Notes under the pieces: model-generated
Databases searched by the model: none
Told to the model about the DNA's origin: nothing
Seen by the model: only the letters and a program-made list of their open reading frames with translations
Shown: in pieces, positions 26,098-36,860 of the stretch
How the letters are laid out: every line of letters begins with the position of its first letter
Numbering within the stretch: position 1 is the stretch's first letter
From: Sphagnum compactum
Lineage: Eukaryota > Bryophyta > Sphagnopsida > Sphagnales
Reading direction: 5' to 3'
DNA length: 64,000 nt
Assembly (NCBI GenBank): GCA_965153455.1
Contig: OZ234497.1
Location: 14,866,302-14,930,301 of the forward strand
Translations under genes and position numbers: made by a program

Positions 26098-26465
26098 AGA
26101 GGGTGTTGCCTTGCTTAGTTTATTGGCCTTGCATCCCAAGGCAAGGGGATTGTGTTTAGATTCATTATACAGTACATTAGCTTAAGGGATTTTGGGCCCC
26201 TAAGTAATAGGTCTATTTTTACATGAAGATTTTTGAAATATGATATTTTGGCTTGTGTTGAAACTTGAGATTAGTTATAGATATATAATATCCTAAAGGA
26301 TTTTGGTTTCTTTTAAAGGATTTTTTGAAAATTAGGTATTTTTGCATAGTGAAATATTTGAGTTTCCATAATTCTTCTTTTGGCTTAAGATACCTTTTAA
26401 TGTAAATGCCAAGGTCACAATGTGACACACCCCTTGTCACACTGAGCCCATGCAGCTCTCCCATA
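26098..26465 (+). repeat. Dispersed repeat family B, copy 1
   Basis: This copy is colinear with 34,030-34,360 in the same orientation. Shared landmarks are TTGGCCTTGC-AAGGCAAGG, GTGTTTAGAT, TTTTGGCTTGTGTTGAAACT, AAGGATTTTGGTTTCTTTTA, GTGAAATATTTGAGTTTYCA, TAATTCTTCTTTTG and ATGTAAATG-CAAGG followed by GTGTGACACACCCC. No protein-coding capacity is evident. It may be part of an LTR or a non-autonomous element, but its ends were not defined. Confidence 0.75.
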
Positions 26466-27699
26466 ATCTATTAAATTTTCCCAAATAAATGGTTTCATTT
26501 CATGTTCGGTGCATCAAACTTTCAATGTGTTCAACAACTCGGACTAATTGTTTTGTCGATCTACACATTTATTCAGGGCACAACACATTAAGTTTTAATT
26601 TTCTTTGTTATTGACATGAAAATGGCCTAGTGTATATACTAGTCTTGGTTGGGTATTTCCTTTTGGACATACATAAGATCATAAACATAACATCTCACAA
26701 CTTAGATATGGAATCGTGTAACATTAATTCATTCATAATTCGTACATATCACACATAGATATCGTGCATTAAAAACACATTTGACACATGGATTTATTGG
26801 AAGATACGAAATTGTAGCATTCGTTTATTTCATGGGTTCGTACTTCATTTGTCAACATGTTTATCTATGTGTCGAATGTGTTTCAATGCATGATATTCAT
26901 GTGTAAAATGTACGAACCTATGAATGAACGAACTTTGCACGATTTCCATATTAATTCATCACATGTTAAATTTTGTGATGAATGGATAGAGTATCTTTAA
27001 AAATTCACATGTGATATCCTAGGGGCCTACGTTGCACAATTGTTTTTAACAAACTGAAGCCCTTCGGGCATAGACATAGGTTGGATTTTTTTACAAGATG
27101 AGCATGGGTAACATGTATCAAAATTGGTGATGTCTTGGGGACTCCAACTTGGGCATGGGCATTAAAAAATATGACCATAATTCATATGGTTTTCAAGCAA
27201 AAAAGAAGAAGAATAAACATTGTTTTATGAAGTACTCACACACAACTTACAAATCCCATGATACAAATTGTCTTCTGAAGCTATCAAACACAACTTCGAA
27301 ATCCTATGTCTTCAACAACTGAATATTGACTACAAAATTTGTGATTTAAATAACTACATGATGCAACCTTGTTGCCACCAAAATTGTAGCCTAGGTGAAT
27401 AAGTGATTAATGATTAATGATCCAACCTTGATGCTAAGGTGGCAAATTAATCCAAGTTGGAGTTGTTGATGGCACACCAAAAAAGATTGTTCACCTTCAA
27501 TTATAAACTTAATTCAATTTGGTGGGCATAAAATGCACTTGCAGACTTTGGCATATTATGCACATATAGACTATAAACAAAGACATTCAAATAGCCATGC
27601 ATTGAAACTATGTCACCAAACCTTAACAATATAGTGTAAACTAGAAACCCCAACTTCGACCGTAACAATTTGTTAACTAAAGAACCCAACCCCACACCT
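26466..27699. other. Intergenic, nothing recognised
   Basis: No coding, RNA or clear repeat feature is supported here. Confidence 0.45.
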
Positions 27700-28060
27700 A
27701 ATAATTTACAAATTTGAAACCCAAAATATGCAACAATTTAAAGACTGGAAAACTCAAAATTTATAAACCTAAAAATTGGAAACCCAACCCCAACCTAACA
27801 ATCTGCATATTGGAAACCCCATAAATGCAACAATCTGGACATTGGAAACCCAACCCCAACCCAACAATCTCCAAATTAAAAACCCAACCTTAACCCCAAC
27901 AATATACAAATTGGAATACCCAACACCACTGAACTAAAATCAACCCAACAATTTGCAATCTAAAAAACCCAATAGATTGTAATCTAGAAACCCCAAAAAT
28001 ATGTAAACTACAAACTACACAACAAATCTACAATGTTCTAAAAACTCCACAACAGATCAT
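27700..28060 (+). repeat. Degenerate tandem array of AACCC-rich units
   Basis: Roughly eight imperfect units share the core AACAATCTGCAAATTGGAAA followed by CCCAACCCCAACC, with variable spacing. It directly abuts the decayed hAT transposase. It looks like a subterminal or tandem array, but a link to the transposon is only positional. Confidence 0.65.
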
Positions 28061-28269
28061 ACACACACATTTTGGACCTATTGTGGAGCTTTAAAAAGAT
28101 TAGGGTGCTTCACAATTTACTTTTCTCCTCATTGAGGCACTTTGCCCCTTAAGGTTTGGTACCTGCACATCCAATAAACCACAAAAACACCTACAACAAA
28201 AAGTGGGGCAATCTACCATTAAGGTTAACATCTAAATTTCTTGATCTGCAACTAAAAACACCACATATG

Positions 28270-29060
28270 TTAGTCTTCTTTGAACAAGTTAAAATCAACA
28301 ATGAGATCTTCATTTTCTAAAACCATGCCATTTTCAATTTTGAGATATTCATTGATTAATTCAGGTAGGTTACTTGTGCACCCAAACTTAAGATCATCTG
28401 GTTAGTTCCTCATTATAAAAACCAATTTGTCCAAATTTTCAATCCCAAGTTGACATCATTTCAAACCTGTAATGACGCTTGCCATATTGAAAATTCTTTC
28501 AATTTTTATTTGTGAGCTGCAATGCCCATAAATTGTCATGCCAAATGTGAAATATTAGAAAATTGATGCTCACGTTCTGCCCACCATGTGAAAGGAATAA
28601 ATGTAGCTGTAGGTATTATAGTTCTCTTGAAAAGCGATAGTTCAACTTGAATCAACCCCAATGTAGCCTCTTCAATAGAAGTTAGAGCTTCAAATACACT
28701 GAACTCAAGTGTAACAGACCTAACAAGTTCAAAATTAGCAAAAATCGATGTTAGGTTATCATAAACAATTAATAGTAGATGCACAAAGATTTCATGATCG
28801 TATTTTGTAGCTACTTACATGGTTAATTCAAGGCCCACAAAATCATGATTGAATTGCAAATTCTTAAACCATAGGTCAAGCATGAGAATTGGCATGTTGT
28901 GAACGACACAAGGTTGGAATCATGATACAAAGGCCAAAAATGGTTTCAACACACCAATGATGTTAGCCTACATGTGACACCACAAATGCATTAATTCATC
29001 ATCAAAATCTCCAACTTGCAATCAATAAGCAAATGCAAAAGTTAGAACTTGTAACCTTAC
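28270..29060 (-). pseudogene. Decayed hAT-family transposase (C-terminal part)
   Basis: Minus-strand translation, with one frame change near 28,540, recovers the C-terminal half of a hAT transposase. From about 28,930 downward: HNMPILMLDLWFKNLQF (family form MLDPRFKNL), then FTWWAEREHQF, then HCSSQIKIERIFNMASVIT (the SSxxxERxFS hAT dimerisation signature), then LGIENLDKLVFIMRN. The frame ends in a TAA at 28,272. It is broken by several stops, including a TGA where the family usually has a basic residue after the VITGLK-like stretch and a TAA where Trp is expected, both consistent with C-to-T decay of methylated DNA. No terminal inverted repeats or 8-bp target duplication were identified. Confidence 0.72.
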
Positions 29061-29640
29061 TGAAAAAAACCTTGAAAAAAAACCCAAAGCCAATACTAAA
29101 CAAACAATCAAATTCTTATTGGCCACATATCTGCATCACATCACATCATTGATACCAGAATTAGTCTTGTGCCTCATGACACATAGATATGGCAGCAGAT
29201 GTATTAGACAATAACCAATATCCTGTAGATTGGTTTAAGGCACATTGAATGGCCAAAATTTATGACAATTTTTGTGCCATAACCTAGGTTTGAGGATTAG
29301 GAATTTGACTTAGCATAAAAATGTTTTGCCTTGAATAACAAAACATGGCATTTTTGAACTCTAAAGTTTATTTGAATAATATAACTTTGGATGTAAACTG
29401 CATTTTCACAAGAGTCTTCAATTTTCGAGGGCAAAAAGATACATTCTATAAGCCAAATAACCCATTCATGTCTACATTACTACAAAAGTAAGGTGGAGTT
29501 CACTAGCCTAAATCACTATGGGACTTTAAAAGTGAAATAATTTCAATGCATTTTAGTGATTTCATCCTGGTTAAAGTTATTTCACTATAATATCACTATG
29601 TAAACATCGTGTTTCACTACTAGTTGACATAATTCACTAT
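29061..29640. other. Intergenic, nothing recognised
   Basis: This could hold further decayed N-terminal hAT sequence, but no motif is recognisable. Confidence 0.4.
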
Positions 29641-29644
29641 TATA

Positions 29645-31250
29645 ATTTACTGTTGTAAATTTTTTTTTGTATGTTGTTTTAAATATCTTATATATGTTAT
29701 TTTGTGATATATTCTATATTATTTTAGGTTATTTTAATTATTTTAACTTATACCCTACGTTATTATAAATTATTATAGGCTATTATAAAAAAATTTATAC
29801 TTTAAATTATTTTACATTATTTTTTAAAAAATAATCATGGCTAGGTTATTATAAACTTTTAAATTATTTTAAACTAAATTATTCAACTAACCTTAGGCTA
29901 TACCTTAGGTTATTTTATTTTTAGTTAATATATGTTATTTCAAGTTATACTTTAAGTTATTCAAAGTCATTCTACTTTATGTTATTATAAGTTATTTTAT
30001 CATAAGTATAATAACTTAAAATAATCTATAATATAATATAATAACCTAAGTTAAAATTACCTAGAATAACCAATAATAGCCTATGAAAAATAATTTAAAA
30101 TAGCCTACAATAGAATAATTACCAATAACCTATGATAATATAACATATAATATCCAATAATAATTTATAATAGAATAGTCACCAATAGTCATAATATAAC
30201 ATAGAATAACAAATAATAATTTATAATAAAATAACTATCAATAGTCACCAATAAAATAATCATCAATAGTCATTAATAAAATAACCATTAATAGTCACCA
30301 ATAGCCATTAACAAAATAACCACTAATAGCCATTAATAGCCACCAATAAAATAACCATCAATGGCCTAGAATAGAATAATCACCAATAGTCACCAATAGC
30401 CCATAATAATTTAACCACCAATAGCCATTAATAGAATAACCACCAATAACCACTGAGATAATAACCATTAATAATTGCTAATATCCACTAGTATAATACC
30501 CACCAATAGTTTTTAATAGAATAACCATCAATAGCCACTAATATAATAACCATTAATGACCACGAATATCCACCAAAAGAATATCCACCAATAGCCCTTA
30601 ATAAAATAACCACCAATAGCCACTAATATAATAATCATTAATAACCACCAATAGCTTTTAATAAAATAACCACCAATAGTTTTTAATAAAATAGCCACTA
30701 ATGACCTTTAATAAAATAGCCACAATAGCCTTTAATAAAATAACCACCAATAGCCTTTAATAAATAACCACCAATAGTCATTAATAAAATAACCACCAAT
30801 AGCCACTAATATAATAACCATTAATAACCATTAATAACCACCAATATGCACCAATTGAATATTCACCAATATCCATTAATAACCTATGGTAATTTAACCT
30901 AAAATTACCACCAATAGCCACCAATAACCCTAATAAAAAAAATTCAATAGCCACCAATAAAATATCCATATATTAGAAATACTTAAGATTGCCAATAATG
31001 ACATAATGCGAAATAAATTTCAATAGCCAAAAATAATTTACAATAGCCAAAAATAGCCTAAGGTCAAATAGGTTAAAATAACAAAAAAAAACTTAGAATA
31101 ACCAATGGGAGCCTAAAGTGAAATAATAAAAAAATAAAAAAAATTAAAATAGCCATAAATAGCCGTAAATAATGTAGGGTGAAATAATTTAGATTAATGA
31201 AAAATAACTTTATAATAGTTGAAAATAGCCTAACATAGGTAGTATTATTA
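29645..31250 (+). repeat. 1.6-kb AT-rich quasi-satellite array
   Basis: The left third is made of TTATTTTA and AGGTTATT words. From about 30,030 the sequence becomes a degenerate array of roughly 15-20 bp units of the type AATAAAATAACCACCAATAGCC, with dozens of units and no two exactly in phase. The array fades out after 31,200 into AAAATAGCC words. It encodes nothing plausible. Slippage-driven growth of a short seed is the simplest reading. Confidence 0.85.
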
Positions 31251-31529
31251 TATTATCAAAAAAATTATTCATTTATTAAACATTTCTTATTCAAAAAAAT
31301 GATCATTGAAATGTTATTGAATAATAATATTCAAATTTATTTGTTCAAACGATTTTACATTTTCAAAAGGAAATAAATGAATTATATACATTATTGAATT
31401 TCTTAAAAAGTAAATTCGAATAATTTCATTTGAACAAAATTTCAATAAAATATGAATTTTCAAATTTTATGTTTTTATAATGTTTAAAATGAAATATTTA
31501 ATAAATAGAATGCGATGTAACATATTGTC

Positions 31530-31745
31530 ACAAGTGAAGTGGTTTGATGGTAGGGGTGTTTGCCTTCATTCTAAAGGTCAAGTGATCAAATTTCACAAGT
31601 GGTGTGTGTGTGGTCAATTATGGTAAATTGATTGAATATTCTCTTATTTAGTCCCTTATAGTAGGTGCCTAGGTTGATTACGTGGCCTACGTACCTAGGT
31701 TAGGTTTTTAACCTAACCTAGGTAATGATACATATCAAACTCATA
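31530..31745 (+). mobile_element. tRNA-headed SINE-like element 1
   Basis: An A-box-like TGGTTTGATGG at 31,540-31,550 (one mismatch to TRGYNNARNNG) and a B-box-like GATCAAATT at 31,584-31,592 (one mismatch to GWTCRANNC) are spaced as in a tRNA-derived RNA polymerase III promoter. The body that follows ends in a perfect 14-bp palindrome (arms 31,693-31,706 and 31,710-31,723, ACCTAGGTTAGGTT) around TTT. No poly-A tail or target duplication was pinned down. Confidence 0.5.
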
Positions 31746-33299
31746 GGCTGAAATTATCAATAATACTATATATTAAATAATTTAAATTTAATTGATTTCC
31801 ATGATGCTTAATTAATTAATTAGCAAGTGAATGGCTTGACAAATTAATATTTAACTGGAACGTAACCTTTTTTCACTAGGTATTAGTGAACCAATTCATT
31901 GTCCGTAACACCTCGTCCCTGTTCACTAAGGGTTGACTAGTTTCACCATGGTAACAATGTTCAAATTCATTCAAAATTTAATGAAACCCATAGTGAATTA
32001 AGATGCATTTTGGTGTAATGTTATTTTTGTCAGCAATGGAGTGTCACATTTGGTACAACTTTACAATTGCAAAATGTTCGAAATCAACATGATGACTAAT
32101 GGTAGTTGTGTCATGGTCTTTATTATACATAACCAAACCTTTCTGACTTTGGGTAAAACTTTTATCTACCTTTCTTGTTGCACACTATGGCACAAAATGC
32201 ATCTCATTTTTTGAGATTTGCCAACATCCACAACATTACAATCATTAAGTTTAAAGGACCCCCATGTATTTATTAATTTTTGCCATGTGCTCTAGAACTT
32301 ATGGTTGAATTCAAGTTGGAAAACCAAATGTTCTTGTTTTGCAACAACTTCAACTTTAAAAATCTCCAAGTTTTCATCAAACTTTTTATCAATAATTATT
32401 TCACTAGGACCGGCCTCAAATGCATGCCCACCATCACCACTCCCAACCCCACTACCACCACCACTCCCAAACCCTTGGGCTTCACCAATGGCAACACCAT
32501 AATCAAACACAGATAAAGGAAATCTATCCCCCACCCCATCCTTTATCACTTCCATTCATAAACACATCTTGATTATTTGTAATCATTATAGAACAAGAAT
32601 AAAAACTAAAACCTAAAAAATGCAAACCTACATAAATGAAGCCTAAAGGTGAAGAAATTCTTGTACAATAATGAAAAAACTCTTTAGCAATAGTGTAGAA
32701 GTTTTCTTTTGCGATGAATTGGCAAACCAAAATAGTAAAGTAGTCACCAGTGTCAATGATGGAAGTGAAGAAACACTGGAAATCAAAACTAAACTTGATT
32801 GATTGAAGACACTAAAAATCAAAACACAAACTTTCAACATAACCTGTTTCTCTTAGGTCTCAAATAAAAAACAAAACAATGCAAAGAGCTTAGAACTTAG
32901 AGCTTACTTGAGCAACAATGTAATGGCCACCCTTGATCAAAAGTAAAACAACTTGAAAGCAAATCTGGCTCCATTGTATTGATGCTTAGATTCTCCATCA
33001 TTAGGGAAAATTTAGTGCTCCTTTCCATTGCAATGTTGCTTGCATTTTCCATCATCATTTTAAAAAGCTGCAAAACAACATCTTTCATATCAACAACCCT
33101 TAAAGCAAAAAGTCTAACCTAACTTTTTAACTTATAACCCTAAACCTTGATGCCCTGCATTGCATTTCGGCACTTTGCCAAACACAACACCCATCGACGT
33201 ACGGGCATGACATGTGTATCGAAAAAGAAAGGCCCACTCAAGTAGGGTATTGAACATTTTTTTGTCGATTCACGCCCAATAGTCAAGGCACCCAATACC
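31746..33299. other. Intergenic; weakly coding-like patches only
   Basis: A Gly-rich minus-strand frame at 32,292-32,555 and some neighbouring short frames have mild coding character, but no domain is recognisable and the frames do not join through convincing splice sites. This may be a transposon exon remnant. No gene is called. Confidence 0.4.
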
Positions 33300-33475
33300 T
33301 TGGTTTATGTTTTTTGCCATGAGGCCTAACTTGGAGATACTACCAACTGTATCTCCAAGTTAGGCCTCATGGCAAAAGACATGGTAATGCTTTCACTTCC
33401 TTGCCAACAAGTTTGAACTTGGGATCTTTGTACCAAACAGGGCCATATCGTTAAACCATCACCTTTAAAGACTAG
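33300..33475 (-). mobile_element. tRNA-headed SINE-like element 2, with long hairpin body
   Basis: Read on the minus strand from about 33,475: an A-box-like TGGTTTAACGA (33,458-33,448) and a B-box-like GTTCAAACT (33,418-33,410), each with one mismatch to consensus and correctly spaced, followed by a body that contains a perfect 29-bp inverted repeat (33,312-33,340 with 33,349-33,377) around an 8-base loop. The hairpin would form in the transcript. Ends and target duplication were not resolved. Confidence 0.5.
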
Positions 33476-34029
33476 TGTGACCAAGTTTTTGGCTAGTTGA
33501 GTGTTTCAAAAGGGTTGGAAAGGTAACGAGGGCTGATTGCACAATTAAAATTATATTGCCCAACATAAAGGATTTTGAGAGAATATTATGTCATTTTTTT
33601 GGTGCTTAAAATTGGAGGAAACCTCATCTACATGTACATATCCCTTGTCCAATAATTGAACACAATAATAAATTGTTCTTGTTAGGTAGCATAATCTTCC
33701 TTTTTAAATAATGTAATTATCTTTTTTCAAAAATGTGAGGCAAAATCCTTTAACCCAAGAGAATGGGTGCACCCCTGATGATTCCGTCAGGTGTGTCTGG
33801 AAACGGGGCTTGCAGGCAATCGAACTTGACAGAATAATCAGGGGCTTGCCCCATCCTCTAATACGGAAAGTCCTACTGACACAAGAGAAGGGTATTTGGG
33901 TAATACCCCCTTTTATGGGTGTAATCCTTGAATCCCTGAAGCTTTAGGACTCTATCTGCAACCCTATTCTTAAAAGTTGAAGTTGTGCATTTGTTACCTT
34001 ATTGTGCTCATAACATAATAATAATAATA
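33476..34029. other. Intergenic; a GC-richer 230-bp island
   Basis: At 33,735-33,960 the sequence is noticeably GC-richer than its surroundings and open for 70 codons on the plus strand, with no recognisable motif. It could be a fragment of a former gene or transposon. Nothing firmer is supported. Confidence 0.4.
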
Positions 34030-34360
34030 TATTGGCCTTGCCAAGGCAAGGCAAGGATGGTGTGTTTAGATCCACTATAGAGTATAGTAGCTTAAATGGT
34101 TTTGGCCCCAAGGTAAAGAGGTCTATTCTTATATGAGGATTTTTGAAAGATAATATATTTTGGCTTGTGTTGAAACTTGAGATTACCTAGTAATAGAGTT
34201 ACAATGTTTTGAAGGATTTTGGTTTCTTTTAGAGGATTTTTTGGAAAATTATATTTTTGCATGGTGAAATATTTGAGTTTTCATAATTCTTCTTTTGCCT
34301 TAAAATACTCTTTCATGTAAATGGCAAGGCCCTAGTGTGACACACACACCCCTTCCTCCT
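34030..34360 (+). repeat. Dispersed repeat family B, copy 2
   Basis: This copy is colinear with copy 1 at 26,098-26,465, including TTTTGGCTTGTGTTGAAACT, AAGGATTTTGGTTTCTTTTA and GTGAAATATTTGAGTTTTCA. Small indels separate the copies, which points to old insertions. Confidence 0.75.
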
Positions 34361-34964
34361 TTGAGTACTCGTTGCCATGAAAGAGAGCATGATCTCATGA
34401 GCAAGTATAAGATGTGTAAGTATTTTGTGCATGCTTCACGTGCAAATGCGGGACCCCGGTAGTCTACATCCAGCACAAGTAAAAAGTTGGGGATAGAAAT
34501 TAAGAACAAAAGGTTGGTAAAATGGATGGAGACTAACTATATTTGTCATGCACATGGGGTTTGTTCAATCAAGCCCCTCTACAAATATTAGTCCTTGAAT
34601 GTCGGTGAGCTAAAGCACCCACTCACCCACCTACCTACCACCCAAGTATATCCATCAACATATTGTACAAGACTAAACCCTAAACCCTAAACCCATCAAA
34701 CAAATACTTTATATATATATGCCTCGGACCAAACCCGTCCTCCAACCTAGTTTTGGGTCAAACTGGATTGCGTGAATATATTGCAAAAAGGGTTGCCTAA
34801 GAAGTCCTAGGTCCCTCAGGATGATGCTTTGCACATGGGAGCCCACCAGCCTCCTTGCACTCAATTGGACAAGTGGGTGAGAAAATTGCCCCCATTGATC
34901 TATCTCAAGAAGCAGTCACGAGTTTCAATGGTGCAACTATTCTTTCGGATGATGCATCATCTCG

Positions 34965-34996
<32 letters not shown>

Positions 34997-35310
34997 TTTT
35001 TTTAAAATTAAAAAATAAAAAAAAACACCTCTGACCCCACAAGTCCCCAAGAAAAAACTCTTTCAAAAAAAAGAAAAGAAAAGAAAGGTTTCACCATCCT
35101 TTTTTAAGACTTTAAAATATTCTTTGCAACTGTAATAATGACCAGCCAGAAATTTTGCAGTGTATGTGGAGGTAAAATTAAAAAGCATATTTTATTTTTT
35201 CATCCAGGATGATGCCAAATTTCTCTAAGTTATCCCTCCCTTAGCTCTTCCTAGTCTTCTCCTCGTGTGGGAGAAAATCAGGAATTTGTGCCAGATTTTC
35301 TTGGGAAATT
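34361..35310. other. Intergenic with telomere-like triplet and (GT)n
   Basis: Three tandem CCCTAAA units lie at about 34,676-34,692, and a (GT)n run of about 13 units at 34,970-34,996. No gene is recognised. Confidence 0.6.
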
Positions 35311-35844
35311 GTGGTGGCTCGGTGGAGAAGAAGAGTAATAAATAATAAGTCTGTGTGTGTGTCCCGAGTACAGAGGAAGCAAGAGCAATGTACACCCCAC
35401 AGTCATTCGGGATTTCAAATGGTCAACCAAAACATGAAAGGAATGAGTGGCAAGGAAAAGTGCTGTTGGGGGATTGATTCATTCTCCATAGGTATATGCG
35501 AAAGGGCAGAAGAGAAGAGCTCCCACACCACCTACCAATTGTCACAAATTCCTTTTGTTTTTGCCTTTTCATCATATGCCTACAAAAAAGTTAGCTACAC
35601 TTCAGCCTTCAAGTCCCAACTCCAGGTGTTGGAATTTCCCAAGCTCACTTGGATAGTTGGTCCCAAGCCCCCAAACCTGAATCTGGACATTTGGGACAAC
35701 CTTCCCCTCCTCCTCCTCTCTTGTTTCATTTTCTCTGCACATATACCCTATTCTTCTGAATGGGTGTCATTTGAAAACAACTTATGTTTGTCCATCCTTT
35801 CTAGGTTTTCATTGCATCCCGAGTTTGGGCTACAATTTTCCTAG
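35311..35844 (+). CDS. Unrecognised 177-codon open frame (doubtful gene)
   Basis: This is one of the longest uninterrupted frames in the intergenic part (177 residues, near Met start). The N-terminal third is basic (MVARWRRR), and the C-terminal third is rich in Leu, Phe, Ser and Pro with no recognised domain, signal or repeat. The sequence is less AT-biased than its flanks. It sits alone between intergenic DNA and a tandem array that starts within 10 bases of its stop, with no neighbouring exons. It could be a lineage-specific gene, a former promoter/leader region, or a chance frame. I do not recognise it and favour non-coding. Confidence 0.15.
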   Translation: MVARWRRRVINNKSVCVSRVQRKQEQCTPHSHSGFQMVNQNMKGMSGKEKCCWGIDSFSIGICERAEEKSSHTTYQLSQIPFVFAFSSYAYKKVSYTSAFKSQLQVLEFPKLTWIVGPKPPNLNLDIWDNLPLLLLSCFIFSAHIPYSSEWVSFENNLCLSILSRFSLHPEFGLQFS

Positions 35845-36430
35845 TAATTTAATTTAGTGTAATTTATTTAAATTAACTTTAGCTTAATATAACCTAATAT
35901 AGCTTAGTATAACCAAGTTTAACCTACTTTAACCAAACTTAGCCTAATGTAATCAAGTATACATAATATAACTTAATACAACCATGTTTAATCTAAATAA
36001 TTTACTTTAACCAAATTTAACCAAGTTTAACTTAAATAACCTATTTTAGCCAAATTAACCAAGTATAGCTTAATATAACCAAGTTTAATTTAAATGATTG
36101 ATTTTAATCCAATTTAACTTAATATAGGTAAATTTAGTCAAGTTTAACTAATATAACCTAGTAAAGTTCAGTATAGCCAAGTTTAACCTAAATAACATAA
36201 ATTAACCAAATTTAACCAAGTTTAGTTTAATATAATCAAATTCAACCTAAATGATCCATTGTAGCCAAGTTTAACCTAACGTAATTTAATTTAACCAAAT
36301 ATCATTTAGTAAAGCCAAATTTAACCTAAATAACTTACTTTAGCTTAATATTGCCTAATAATCCTAAATAACTTAGTTTAATTTAAATAGCCCCAAGGTA
36401 ACCTAGGTTACCTAAATTTAACTTATGAAA
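35845..36430 (+). repeat. Degenerate TTTAACC/TATAACC array
   Basis: Words of the type TTTAACCTAAATAACC and AATATAACCAAG repeat irregularly over about 580 bases with a period near 17-20. This resembles in style, but not in sequence, the array at 29.6-31.2 kb. Confidence 0.8.
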
Positions 36431-36589
36431 ATTTGTATTTGTTTAAAATAACCTATGGAGGCGTACGCTAGATTATTGGGTGGCCTAAATTAACTTTGGT
36501 CAACCTTAATCAACTTAAGGTGGCATAAATTTATTATTCAAAAAAATCTAATTTTTTATGTGTTTGTTATAACATCATTTGTTACAAAA

Positions 36590-36860
36590 TAAATGTGGTG
36601 GTGCAATGGTAAAAGAGTTGGCCCCCCCAAAGTGGAGGTGAGGGGATCAAGTCCTTTTACATTCATCTTATATTCTACCTAGGTTCCTAAGGGAGTATAA
36701 GTGGATAGCTTTCCTTAGGAAGTTAAGTGGGTTAGCTTAACCTAGGTTGCTTTGTAATCTGGGTTAGGTCAATTAGCCTAATCCTATTAGTTTTTGGCAT
36801 GTAGGTTATGTTGCTTAGCTTGAGGCTCGTATCATAAGTGGCCTCGAGTAGGTCCCAAGT
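36590..36860 (+). mobile_element. tRNA-headed SINE-like element 3 (best boxes)
   Basis: An A-box TGGTGCAATGG at 36,599-36,609 matches TRGYNNARNNG exactly, and a B-box GATCAAGTC at 36,645-36,653 matches GWTCRANNC exactly, 35 bases apart. The segment between does not fold as a full tRNA gene and the sequence continues into a body of about 200 bases with CCTAGGTT motifs, similar in style to element 1. The 3' end is uncertain. Confidence 0.6.

Noticed and set aside
34676-34692. Chromosome-end telomere
   Set aside because: Only three CCCTAAA units in the middle of intergenic DNA; at most an interstitial motif.
35311-35844. Treating the 177-codon frame as a confident gene
   Set aside because: No domain, no neighbouring exons and no homologue recognised; length alone is not enough. 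It is kept in the list only at low confidence.
36590-36660. Functional tRNA gene
   Set aside because: A and B boxes match, but the flanks do not pair into an acceptor stem and no plausible anticodon arm was found; a SINE head fits better.
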